Positions 45,766 to 57,332 of a stretch of 64,000 nt of DNA are shown in pieces (the first letter of the stretch is position 1; the number at the start of each line of letters is the position of its first letter). The position numbers and the translations under genes were made by a program. The notes under the pieces were generated by a model, which did not search any database, had not been told where the DNA came from, and saw only the letters and a program-made list of their open reading frames with translations. Location: NCBI GenBank assembly GCA_032433595.1, contig JASWJB010000082.1, positions 78,691 to 142,690 on the forward strand, in the 5' to 3' direction. Source of the stretch: Conoideocrella luteorostrata. Lineage: Eukaryota; Ascomycota; Sordariomycetes; Hypocreales; Clavicipitaceae.

Positions 45766-47066
45766 TTATACACTGTCGTTGGACTGCAGCTCTTCGGGTT
45801 CGGCAAACACTTTGACAAACACACCGTTTAGCCGGTTCAGCACATCCTCGCCATTTTGGGCAATTTGATAATGTGTAACCAGTCTTCCTCCACTCACCGT
45901 CAGACCGGCACTCTTGCTCAGTTTGATGAATCGGTCACCGCTACACTTGGCCGAGTCGAGATCTATCCAACACATGTTTGTGTGCACCGGATGAACGAGC
46001 TTGCCACCCATACCAGTCCACATAGCCTCAACCCTCTTCGCCATGTTATGTGACGCTTTCAGCCAGCCATCACTACCGTCAGGTTGCTTGCCGAATGTCT
46101 CGTCCACGGCAACTCGACCGCAAGCCGTTATAAATCCTGGCTGCCTTGTGCCACCTCCGATAGATTTGCGAACCCATCGAGAGTGCGTCAGTGTTTCTTG
46201 AGATCCAACAAGAATGCTGCCGACGGGTGCCCCGAGACCTTTGGAAAGACAAAGGCTAACTGTATCAAAGTGGGCGCAAAAATCAGGCAAAGTGCCGGCG
46301 CCAGCTGCTACCGCTTCCCATAAGCGAGCCCCGTCACAGTGCATCTTTATTCCGTGCTCTTTGGCAAAATCGGAGATCCGCTTGACCTCGGATAGCGGCA
46401 TAATCATGCCATTAAGAGTGTTTTCGAGGCTGATGACTCGAGTTGGACAGGCATGTATGTCGGTACTAAGTACCACATTTTTCTTTACATCCTCAAGGGT
46501 CAAATGATTGCCGTTCTGGGGCACAACTGACTTGACAGTAGCGCCGGTGTGCGCTGAGACTCTGAGAAGTTCTTCCCATTAGTAAAGTAGGGAATATGCG
46601 GCGTTTCACCAACAGCGAATAGAGAACACGAACCCGCCAGCCTCATACTGAATAATATGAGAACGATGGTCGCACAAGACCGAGTGCGGAGGTTGGGTAA
46701 GAAGACTTCTTAACGCAAGCTGGTTGCCCATAGTTCCAGAAAGAACGAAAAGTCCAGCTTCTTTGTTAGAGAGGGAGGCAACTTGAGCCTCGAGGTCCAT
46801 CGTTGTCTTGTCTTCTTGGAAGACGTCATCTAATAGAGTGCAAGACTGCACGGCTGCAAGCATTGACGGTGTCGGTGTCGTCATCACATCACCTAGAAGT
46901 TACTAATTTAGTTCGCCTTTTTTTTTTGTAGGGGTTTGGCAAAAGAGGCGGGCAGCAAAATTGCTGAATCCTTACTTCTCAAATCTAATGCCGAGGGACC
47001 TTTGGCTCCGATCCAGGCATTGTGTACGTTCCCGTCTCTTGACGGGCTGTCATTCAAGCTGCCCAT
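45766..47066 (-). CDS. GLY1: L-threonine aldolase (PLP-dependent)
   Basis: Exons 46976-47066, 46634-46892 and 45766-46561 join in phase to 381 residues from the ATG at 47066 (AACATGGGC). The beta-eliminating-lyase fold motifs are present: LDLRSDVMTTPTPSM, DDVFQEDKTT, EAGLFVLSGTMGNQLALR, EAGGVSAHTGATV, MHCDGARLWEA with the PLP-binding Asp, and SLCLSKGLGAPVGS with the Schiff-base Lys. The enzyme splits threonine or allo-threonine into glycine and acetaldehyde. The frame stays open upstream, with in-frame ATGs at 47192 and 47270. The segment from 47192 is Arg/Ser/Thr-rich (MNCLLRPRTYRAATSC) and resembles a mitochondrial presequence, so a longer 423-residue form is possible. The donor of intron 2 (GTTCGT) is weak, but the protein continuity is clear. 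Confidence 0.9.
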
Positions 47067-47270
47067 GTTTGACTCAGTGCATACGAATCGGGTTGATGAA
47101 TATGATGTCCGGGATCGCGAGACTCTTCCAATGTTGTTTGTGGCACAGCTTGTAGCGGCGCGATACGTCCGAGGACGGAGTAGACAATTCATTGCTAAAC
47201 GAATACAAGTGTAGCGGTTCGCTGAACTGCCGCACATGGTGGGAAGTCCAGTCTGGCTTCTCCACACCAT

Positions 47271-47979
47271 GATGGCGATGGGGAGAGGGGCGGCCAATTG
47301 AAGTCAGGTGGGTCAATCATCGGAGGGCGTATCTCTACCCAAAGAGAGACGAGTGTGTTGTGATGTCAATGCGGGCGAAAGATGGCTTCGGGTATGAGTA
47401 GCCAATACATTATCGATAGATAATGCTCCTCGTCGTGAATGCGAGGTTTTCTGTTATCTGTACTCCGTAGCCGATTTCCACATGGGAGGTGTAGATCTGT
47501 GCGAAATGCCAATGGTTGAGGCGAAACGTTTTAGGCCGAGACAAGCCGCTTTCCATGATACTTATGAGTTCGTCGAATCTGTCAGCTTTTATTAATTCCA
47601 TCTGCAACAGTCAGGCTGATTCAGAAACCGAAAATTTTGATCGGAAATTAACGTAATAGAGACCATATCGACGCAATGTTTCACCTGCTGCAATATCCAA
47701 GCCATTGTGCCTATTCGTGACAATGCACAGTACGACTGCAATTAGCTAGTCTCTCTTGAGCGCTGTAGATGAAAAAAAAAAAAAACAGACGCCTATTTCC
47801 CGCCTTTTCTTACGTTTTATTGCTTCCGCGTCAGCAAGATTTGCGATGTTTGCTATGTTGTAGCGTGTTGCCCACACGTCAGTTCATGTCCCACAGTCGT
47901 AGAGCAGTACAGCGGCAGTTTTGTTCCCATTCAAGTGCAAGACCGAAGAAGACTGCAGAAGGCAAGAGCGACGGCCAGG
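47271..47979. other. Intergenic, no gene seen
   Basis: Contains one TACTCCGTA copy (47461) and an A-run at 47771-47783. No convincing frame. Confidence 0.4.
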
Positions 47980-48365
47980 CCATACCTTCGTTGCCAACAA
48001 AGCTCGAGTTCTTGCCGAGAAGGGCCAAGGCAGCCATTTCTCCTTTTAATACTCCCAGCGTCCCCTGAAAGCAAATCAATGTCATACCCATCATCGTCTG
48101 TCGAAGAATCGGACGGATCAAAGATATCGAACCAGATCGCGCTAGGATCTGCCTGATCCACCGATTCACCCTGCTCTCACCTACCATCCAAGCGTTTGGC
48201 ACTCTAACCCCCCGACGCACGCCTGACATCGGCGGCAGTCTCGAGCACGAGCAAAAACCTGGCTACTGGACCGTCCATTAGAGCACCAATGCGGTCGTAC
48301 GAGGCAATATTCGAGTCATATGATTCTACGTGGTCGAAGATGGTGTAATACGTGGATGCTATCTA
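47980..48365 (-). pseudogene. Unrecognised coding relic
   Basis: On the minus strand two pieces look coding. One near 48210-48360 reads YDRIGALMDGPVARFLLVL and ends at a stop. The other, in a different frame near 47985-48160, reads DQADPSAIWFDIFDPSD, DDDGYDIDLLSGDAGS and SRQELELCWQR. The gap between them is too short for a normal intron (about 40 nt). I do not recognise the family. A frameshifted fragment of a lost gene is the likeliest reading. Confidence 0.33.
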
Positions 48366-49932
48366 CAGGCTAGTCTCATGCCGCAACGACTTCCACCCTT
48401 GCATACATAATCGTAAACTGTTACAATTGTCACCACCCCTCATTGCCATGCCACCCCACCGCGGACCGCACATTTCTCGGGTCATCTTGGGTCCATTACT
48501 TCCATCCAAGTTTAGCTGATGCTAAGGACCATTTTGTGCCAGCTACGACTCCGAGTCTCTCAAACATACAATTGGGGCCTCTCTTTGGATATTGGACAAC
48601 GCGGCCGTCTAGGACCCATAATTATTTTTCTTTCTGAGCGGTTTCCTTAGCCCCCCCCGGCAGATCATTGACAGAGAGATGGAGAATACTAGACATCATT
48701 ATCCATGTACTATCAATCAATAGCCGCCTGCAAACGTTGCTCGATTGCATAAGGGCAGGGGATTGATTTCTACATGGCATGCTTAAAAAAAGAAACGGTG
48801 AGCAGAACTATGTAGTGGATGACAAGGTATACTCAACAAACCCTCCTCAGACAGGCGGGCTGCTGTGGGCGTAGCTGCAATGATGAGTTGGCCAACGCAT
48901 CAAAGTGGCCCGTGTGCAGCGACAACACAGCACCGTGCAGCCAGTAACATGGTGCCATCGAGTCTGGTTAGTCGATTGCTGGCCCTCTGCTCTCCCTCTC
49001 AAAGTAGCTGGTATAATGACAACTGGCATCTCACTACCTTTCTCCGAATTTCTCTCTTGTTTATTTCCTTCCCCGTGAACCAGTATAGGTCACTCAGGAT
49101 GGCCATTGCTTCGCTACCGCCTGATGTCGGACCGTCTCAATGGCGAAAACCTTCCGATGCTAGGTCCTCCACATCATCGACGGCGCGCACTCGGTACCTT
49201 AATACTTCATGAACATGAGAATTTTGGAACTGTAAGCCCTAGCAGTCACACACTATAGCATGAAAACGTATATTCAGGACGCGACCCTACGTTCTGGAAT
49301 TGGAAGAGGTTATTTTCACAGGGATTCTTGCAGCGTATCGAACTGTTTTTCGCTTCTTGGGGTTGCCGCCTTATGTCTTCTGCTACATACACAGCTCCAG
49401 GCATCACACAGCCGCCCGTCCGGAAGAGAATAAAGAAGAGACAGGGTATTGATAAAGAGCAAGAAGACAGAGAGCGACCCAAAACCAAGGATTGGGCAAG
49501 TGTGTGTATGCCGCGTGGCCCAAGACTCCAGACCATATTCTACTTCCGCTCGATAATATCCGCTATGCCTCCCAAACACCGTGGATACGCAGAAAGGAAT
49601 CAAACGACAAACGAAACGAAGCGCTAAAGATTATGTGCTATCAGATAGCCCGCCTTTGTGGCCTCATGAGAGGAGAAAGGAAATTTATATCACCCGTTCG
49701 TCAAAAACGGAAAAAACAAATACTGGTTGGTAATGTTCGCAAGTACTAGGTGCCACACCATGACAACCCGAGCTTCTTCAATGTGCCGACGGGGTATAGC
49801 ATATGGCATTACATGAGAAGTAGAAGACAGGCATGGTTCGTACTGCAATCTGTCATGGTCGTTACTGGTCATTATTGTCGTCAGGAATTCATTTCAGAGC
49901 TAGACGCCCGCTCGACGGGGAATGGTGGTCGA
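48366..49932. other. Intergenic, no gene seen
   Basis: Only random short frames. It includes the 3' flank of the ARL8 gene at its right end. Confidence 0.4.
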
Positions 49933-50843
49933 TTATCGAGTGGCCCACTTCACAAGAAACTGTACCACAGCGTCAAGGTTGGTTTCTTCTTTGGCACTGA
50001 TGCCGTAGCAGCAGACTTCGCGACCTTGGACCGACTTCAAATCCAACTCGTCAATCAACTCATCCACGGAGAGCTTCTGGGGCAAATCGGACTTGTTTCC
50101 AAGAACGAGGAGAGGAATCCCGGTCAGAGAGTGTGAGCTCATTAAAGAATGAAGCTCTTCTTTGGCCTGAGAGATGAGATCTACGTCGGCAATGTCTACG
50201 ATAAAGACAATAGCGTTGACGCCACGGCAATATCTCTCCCACATGGTCCGAAACCGCGGCTGACCACCAATATCCCAACATTTCAAAGTTACATGGCCCT
50301 GCTGCACCTTTTTCATATTAAAGCCGACGGTCGGTATCGAACTGCACGAGATAAACAGCAAGATTAGCTGACGTGAACTAAGACTTTCAATTTTTGGTTT
50401 TGCCGGGGGTGGGGTTTGAACGTGGATTCCACGAAATCGAAAGGACGGGCACGGGTGCACTGGCAGGTGCTGGATAATGTATTTGGACCGACAACAGGAT
50501 CAAGGAATACTTACTCAAGAGAAAATTCACCGCCCTACATAATGATACCATTAGTCGCTATAACACGCAACCTGAACAGAAGAGATGGAGAACTTACAGC
50601 AAGCACCTTGAGCAGCGATGTTTTGCCAGCATTCTGCAATCCTACAAGCGTAACCTCCATCTCCATGGCCCTACGTTACGTTCGTCAGCAATAGCCATGG
50701 TGCCGTCTCTGTCAGAGTTGCGAACCAGAAAACGACGTTCAAGAAGCCTAACTGGGCTTCTCGTCGAGGACAAGCCAATGGACCTGTACTTACCAAAACG
50801 TCCGCAACAACCAATCGTACACCTTCTTGAATAGGCCGGCCAT
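49933..50843 (-). CDS. ARL8: ARF-like small GTPase Arl8
   Basis: Four exons: 50794-50843, 50598-50670, 50515-50534 (only 20 nt) and 49933-50341. All phases close, giving 183 residues, close to the 186 of animal Arl8. Motifs: N-terminal amphipathic [17 protein letters not shown] without a myristoylation Gly2, P-loop GLQNAGKTS (27-35), switch I IPTVGFNM, switch [12 protein letters not shown], and the guanine-specificity motif LGNKSD. The C-terminal half has [19 protein letters not shown] and the terminal VVQFLVKW. In animals Arl8 is placed on lysosomes by BORC and recruits kinesin adaptors and HOPS. In fungi it probably acts on vacuoles or endosomes moving along hyphal microtubules. Weakly spelled branch sites, but donors are all GTAAGT except the last. 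Confidence 0.94.
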
Positions 50844-51657
50844 TATGAAACCTAGATCTATGTATCACGAATTCGTGTTGTAGCGACGGGTGTCTGCAAG
50901 GATACAAGACGAGAACGGGCCGACAGGAATTTCGACAAATGCCCCGCTCAGCGGTTGCGGACGAAATCGAGTGCGAGCGCGGCGAGAGATTAATACCGAG
51001 TAAAGTGGAAAGAAGGAGATACAACAAGAGATGGAATAAATTATGTCGCCGGGGAAAGGAGGAGAAGCGCAGGGAACAGAAGACGCGGTGATGATGGTCC
51101 GATGCAGGAAGCAAAATGAGGTCGATTGGAGGGAAGGTGGGGCTTTGGGTCAGAGAGATGTCTCTGAGAGCTGTCGACTGGTCTGTCAGTCTAAGCTTGA
51201 TGACTTTGATGGATGCAAGATTCAGGCCCGTCCGAGACGCGAAGCGTCAACCTGGTGCTGCGCGTTGTGGTTTGGGAGACGAGAGGGCGGCGCATCGAAG
51301 GAGGCGGCGAGCATGCGGCGGCAGGTCAAGGGATTGCGGACTGATCATGCAAGAGCAGTCCAGTGCAGCACTCCTACGGACGAGAAAGATGCCTTGGGTT
51401 CGATGCCAGACGAGTCGACGACAGAGCCCAGTTGCCCCACCCCAGACGGGAGGCGGGATGGCGGGCACCTGGCGGGCACCAAAGGAGCCTGGAGCCAGAC
51501 ACACGCTCCAGGCCAGGGTAGAAGGTAGCAAAGGGAAAGGCATCGGACCAGCCGTGGGTGGGGACGACCCGTGCCTTGACGGGTTGATTGACAGCGTAGC
51601 GTCGGCAGGTTTGAATGGCTTTTACCAAGGAGATGAAAGGTCTCGGTAGATATTATA

Positions 51658-51683
51658 TGATGATGATGGTGGTGGTGGTGGTG
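51658..51683 (+). repeat. (ATG)n(GTG)n trinucleotide repeat
   Basis: Three ATG-type units pass into about five GGT units; non-coding. Confidence 0.85.
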
Positions 51684-52620
51684 CAGCTTGCACGGCAGTG
51701 AAGGTACTCGGCAGCGAGTGGTCTATTTCCCGCAAGCTGAGCAAGCTGTGCAAGCTACGGAGTACCTGAGTAGCGACTTGGTTGGGTGTGCAGGCAGCTC
51801 GGAGGCAGCAGCCCCGGCGCACGGCAATACTCGCCAGTGTCAACAAAGATATGCGATAGATACTAGCACGGGATGTAGCTGTAAACAACATACGCACGAC
51901 AAGGTGAGCGCAGTCTACGTAGTCGACGCAGTCCACCGAACACCAAGGTACTCAACGTTCGGGTTGGGCACTGGGCTGGCAAATGACAAACCCGAAATGC
52001 GATAGGGACGATTGCACACACCAGACACCAGACTTTAATGTGCAGTAGTATACTCCGTAGCGCTCTCGCCGTTATAGACTGGATGCGGTCGAGCCTGGCT
52101 GTGTGTGTGTCCATGGCAGGTGTGCCCTGCCGGTCACCAGACCCTTCTACCATCGGCGGTTAACCGCTCTCGTCGTTGTTGGCGTTCCATCAGCCTACAA
52201 AACCAGGGTGGTGACGGCGATCAACGACGAGTTGTCGGTCACGAAGTCTCAACCAGGATCGGGTCTAGTTTGCTTTGCGCGGAGACCTAGCACAGGCACC
52301 CCGTAGTTGGTCCACAATGCTTTTGATGCTGGAGAGAGCAACTATCAGGCCAGGACAGAGCCGCCCGTCCGTATTGGACTGCTGTCCTCGGTACGGAGCG
52401 ACTACTACTTGGTGTTGTTAGGAGAAAACGCGAATCAGGCTGCAACAAGGCTTTCGCTCTGTTATTGGCTGGAAGTGCAGTGTCTGGGCTGGGTCGAGTG
52501 CTGGATCGGACGACGACATGCCCGCACCAGACAGACAGGCTCATGCAGGCGAGAGCAGACTACTACTGTAGCTAGCAAATGGCTTTGATGTGGGGAGCCA
52601 GTCTGTCTGCGTTGCATTGC

Positions 52621-52771
52621 ACTCCGTACTCCGTAACCAATGTACGGTATTGTATTGTATTGTGCAGTACGGACGGAGTACATACGGAGTACTCCGGATT
52701 GTGCGGAGTGACGACCCAGGTCAGTACTTCACCACTCTCCGTATTTGTACGGAGCACGGAGTAGTTCCCGA
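52621..52771 (+). repeat. Dense cluster of TACGGAGTA-like motifs
   Basis: Two exact 9-mers (52627 and 52683) lie among many near-copies: CTCCGTACTCC, TACGGACGGAGTAC, GTACTCCGG, TGCGGAGTG, TCCGTATTTGTACGGAGC and CACGGAGTAG. The stretch is rich in self-complementary possibilities and non-coding. Confidence 0.75.
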
Positions 52772-53183
52772 GGTACGGGAGTACCAGGCAAGTGACTACG
52801 GGGGAGGCTCACACACATGCAGCGACACGCGCATATGTAGGCATTCTGTGCGGCGGGAAACATAGCGCCCGCACACATTACGACACACGCAATGAAACGA
52901 GAGGCAGCCAACCCGTAGCTAACCAGCTAACTAGCCACCTACCTTGTTACCAAGTTCTCCAAACTTCAGTGACTCGAGTGAGTACCTGCGATAGCTGGGG
53001 TGGTTGGTTTGTTGGCTGTTGGCCGCCTCCCTGCTAAGTCCAGCGTGTTCCGCACATGATTCCAGGCTATCCATCTCTGATCAGTCGTGTCGGGCTCAAG
53101 CCATCCATGGGAATGGCACATCATCGCCTGGCATCGCGACAAAACACGTGCATGTCGGTGTCGATTTTTCGCAGGACGCGCCA

Positions 53184-53206
53184 AACTAACTAACTAACTA
53201 ACTAAC
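53184..53206 (+). repeat. (AACT)n tetranucleotide repeat
   Basis: Nearly six perfect AACT units. Immediately followed by GCACG-type repeats to about 53240. Confidence 0.85.
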
Positions 53207-54694
53207 GGTAGCACAGCACGGCACGGCACGGTACAGCACGTCACTGCACAGCAGCCGCCACGAAAACAAAAACAGATCCAAAACCAGCTTGCTGTCCGTT
53301 CGTGCACACTCAACCAGCAAGCAAGTCTGCGATATTCACTGCTGCCAACAGGAGCGACCAAAGACGGGGAAAAATAAAAATAATAATAATTGAAACAGCC
53401 TGATTTGGCTCAAGCAGCATGCTGTACGGACGAGTACCGCGCATGCCAGTCAGCAATATGCAATATGTTACGCAAGTATGCATGCGGTATGTCACTTGTG
53501 AGTCTTGTACGGACTCAAGACAAAAAAAAAGCACGTACCAGCTCGTACTACCTGCATATACGGGGGGGAGGTTTTTTCACCGCAATTATACCGTCGTCAG
53601 GTCTCTGACGTTCGGCCAACATGAAAAAGCAACACGGAGCCTGACCGCTCAAAGTCTCTCTCTTTCTGTCTGTCTCTTCTCACCCATGGCAGATTCCTTC
53701 GTTCGGGCGCGCACCAGAAGATGCTCTGCTTGCCTGACTGTCTGACAGGCAGGTCGCACCCATCGCGCCATCCGGCCATCCACATCACATCACCGGCGAC
53801 GTATTTGTATTGTACGTGTCCTTGTGCCTGGACATGATGCCCACTCCCCACGTACATGCTTGTAACTGTGCATTCAGCTTGGAACAAGAAAAGTAAAATA
53901 GTCTTTGGAACATCACGGCACCAAACACAAGACGGGCGGCTAGCTAGGTAGGCTCCAAAACATTAGGCGTCAGGCGTCGGGCGTCAGGCATCAGGCATCG
54001 TTGCCACGGCCACGGCCACGAGGTATATCATTTTAATGGCCATGTACTCTGTAAACAAAGTGCTGCTTCCACGACGAATACCACATTTCAACAAATGCTC
54101 CCTCACCCTCCCCCACACCCATACGTCACTACGTTAGTTCCGCGCCAACTCGTCCCATCCCATAGTTAGGGCAGAGCAGGGGGAAAAAACTGCATCTCAA
54201 AATCTAGGCATCTGCATGGTGGCGCACGGCATACCTCATCGCAAGTGTGGAGACAGATGCTGCTGCATTTTATCCCAGATATTCACCTAGGGAGGAGTAA
54301 CAGGATGTCTTTTCAGAATGAGAGCTGATACAGCATGATAGACGAGGTTCCAGAAATGAAATGAGCTCTCACTATACGGGAGCACTCAAGTCAATGCAGG
54401 TATCTATATTATATAAGAAGTAAAGAACAGCTAATGTAAGCCATAATTATATACCTGAACAAGGTGTATGTATTAACGGCAGCATGTATCATGCCTTTTC
54501 GAAATAATGTCCCTCGCCGTGAAACCGCTCAAAAACAAAAAAAAAACAAAAAAAGAGAAACAGAAAAGAGAGACACCGCTTATGCTATGCTGATACCAAA
54601 CAAAAGCGACAATGACAATGACGAAAACAAACACGAAAGTCTGCCTCCACAGCAAAACGATTGAATCACCTCCGAAAGGGAGTAGTAGTTATAC

Positions 54695-57332
54695 CTAGAA
54701 ACTAAACAGCCCGCTCCGCCTCTTCCCCAACGGGTATATAACAACCGCACTGATAAACAAGCCCACCGCAATCCCAATTGCAATCTGGATCATACTCGCT
54801 GCAACATTAAACACCACGGTGTTCAGCGGCTCTCCCTCGTTGAACCGAACCGTGCTCGTCCCGTTAATCACCGTCGACGAATTCGTCAACTGGTTTGCCG
54901 TGCTTAGCCCGCTCAGCAACCCTCCCGTCGACGCCAAACCGCCGGGAACCTGCGCAAATATCGCGGGAATTAGCGTAGCAGCCGCCACGCCATGACGCAC
55001 CCTCGAGTATAGATTAGCCAGTATACCGACGCATAGCGCCCCCAGCGTATTTGCTATCTGCGGACTAGCCACGAACTTCAAGCTGCTGAAGAAATTGACA
55101 ATGTAGCCCGCGAAGGCAATCAGGACCATGACAGGCATCTGCCGCCATTTGGCTTGGTAGAGGATGCTGATGCAGAGCACAAAGGGAGGGACAAAGATGA
55201 AGCCGTAGAGGGAGGGGATGGGGTTAGTGCAGGTTGTTGCCGATGTGGCGTTGTTGTCGAAGAGGCCGTAAAGCGCGGCTCCAACAGTGATGCCGAATCC
55301 GAGAAGGAGAGAGTAGATGATGGCGTAGACAATGCGGATAGAGCCGGGAACAATGGCGCGGGATTGTAGTTCGAGCGCCGAGCATACTGGAACAAAGGTT
55401 AGTATGATTTTGATATTGATATCGCGCATCGTAATGAGATTGTCGAAAAAGTGACTTACAGACTGAATACCCCGGAAGAAGCATAACAATTCCGCTCTGC
55501 GCCAGTGCCGAGAAGCAAAACAACTCCCCACCGTTGATGCTCCCAAACGCGCGGGCCAGGAAGCTCACGACAATGGTGGCCGTCACCTCAAATACGTTGC
55601 TGTACATGTTCGACCTCGGCGCCACAATCAACTGCAACAGCCCGACCAAGCAGCCAAAACAGAATGCAATAGGCAAGTCTATCAGTCTCGCGGAGAACGA
55701 GAACGGCGCGCATGTGGCACTGGTCAATCCAAACACAATGACTCTCGCCCACGCGCGGAACTTGTCCTTCGAGGTTATGAGCTCATCCAGCAAGCGGATA
55801 CCTTCGTCCACACCAATAACGTCGTGCATCACCTCCTTGTAGATGTGGTGCACGTCTTTGAGTTTGCCAAGATCAATGCCCTGCGTGGCACGAACGATTC
55901 GAACTTCGGTTGTGTGAGTGGAGCGGTCATCAAAGGAGACGAGCATACAGCCGGGAAGATATAAGAACTGTCCGTCAATTTCTAGGACCCTTGCGGTCAT
56001 GGTGAGGTACTCCTCCAGTCGGTGGGTTGGTGCGCCGTAGAGCATGAGTGCTCTGCAGAGCCTAATGATGTATCCTTGACGGGAGAGCGTTTCGGCAATG
56101 TGTACCGTGATTCGGGCTTCCTCTTTGTGCCGGTAGGCACTTAGGCGTCCGCTGCTTGTCCGTCTCTTGTTGGCTGGCCTTTTTTTGCCAGGGCCTTTTG
56201 GCTCGGGGGCTTGTTTGTTAGGATTGGCAAGTCTGGTAGAAGCCTCCACGAGGTTGGCCAGTGTATCCTGAGAGCGATTGTGCTCGTACCACTTCCTACG
56301 AGATGGAGTCGTGGGCGTAATAGTACCGGACTCTAAGCCCGGGGGTGTGGTGACTTCCACCGTCGAGGAGCTCCAGTTGCGGCTGTGATGATGAGCGCCT
56401 TGTAGGCCAGGATCCGTGGGCTTGTACAGCTTCAACAGCTGCGAGAGAACACTTCCTCTGTAATGCTGGGGAGGGGGCACGTTGTAAACACCGTCGTAAA
56501 ATCCGCCGTTCATATCGCTGGGCGTCACTTGTGACATGCCGACAACTGCTTCCTCGTCTGCCGGGGAGCTGCTCGCATTGCCGGATGCAAATATTCGAGT
56601 GTGAGCTCGAACAAGATCATATGCCTCCTCCTTGACCGTTGCCTGCTCGTTTTCATTTTCCGGCGTATGGGACTGGCAGTCGGCCCGTGCTCTAGCCTGT
56701 CCCAGGTCATGCAGCGGAAAATTGTTGTTGTCCATGAAATTGTCACTCGCAAGAAGATCCCCTTCGCTATTGGATATAGCAGCACGGGATTCCATGGAGG
56801 CCCGAGATCCCGGGGGAGAGTCACGGAGAACTCTTGCGGCAACCTGTTTAGCTCGTTCTTGAGCTGCGACAGCCGAGATTGCCTTTTCTGTTTCGGCGTC
56901 TAAGTCAATGGCCAGGTCGTTGGTAGTGGTTACGGACCCAGACGAATTTGCCCGCAAAATCGATGGTCTCAACCTAGGAGACGGCGTGTTTCGACGCTCC
57001 GGTACTCTGGGAGGAGGCGCTAATTTTGCAACTGGAGGTTTCATAGCTGCAGCATTGCTATTGAACCTGACGCGACCCTTTTCTCTCTTAGCAGCAGCTG
57101 CGGCCGCGGCATCTGCAGTGGTGCCGGCGCCAACAGGAGCAGGAGGAGGCGCAATATACTCGAGTGCTGGAGGAGGACTCAGATCAGGACTCAGAGATCC
57201 AGTGAACGGATCTTCAGCTATCGTGTTGGCATCTTCGGTAGCTTCGAGAGTCTGGTGGTACAGTGCCGGGCCTGGTTCAGAGTCATGTTCAGGACCAGGA
57301 TCATCCTGCGCGGGATTTGGCGACGAGGACAT
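54695..57332 (-). CDS. PRM10/ThrE-family multi-pass membrane protein
   Basis: Exon 1 is 55460-57332 and exon 2 is 54695-55386. They are joined across a 73-nt intron (GTAAGT...TCCAG); 854 residues. The N-terminal 400 residues are hydrophilic and disordered (Pro/Ala/Ser-rich, basic KKRPANKRR). The ThrE-like domain starts near HIAETLSRQGYIIRLCRALM, with LYGAPTHRLEEYL, FLYLPGCMLVSFDD and DVHHIYKEVMHDVIGVDEG. About ten hydrophobic helices follow, with FSFSARLIDLPIAFCFGCLV and GINGGE-like SINGGELFCFSAL. They end with PAIFAQVPGGLAS and a last helix before LGKRRSG. The family includes bacterial threonine/serine exporters and yeast pheromone-regulated Prm10. Transported substrate in fungi is unknown. 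The cell location is probably an internal or plasma membrane. Confidence 0.9.

Larger units (their letters stand above)
50844..54694. other. Long gene-free interval, about 3.8 kb
   Basis: Purine-rich open frames at 51043-51649 lack protein character. The interval contains microsatellites and many TACGGAGTA-type copies. Near 53960-54020 are degenerate repeats GGCGTCAGGC and GGCCACGGCCACG. It separates ARL8 from the PRM10-like gene. No tRNA, transposase or LTR was recognised. Confidence 0.45.

Noticed and set aside
51043..51649. Two overlapping plus-strand open frames of 161 and 177 codons
   Set aside because: Purine-rich Arg/Gly/Glu composition in both frames, upstream of ARL8, without protein motifs or splice signals.
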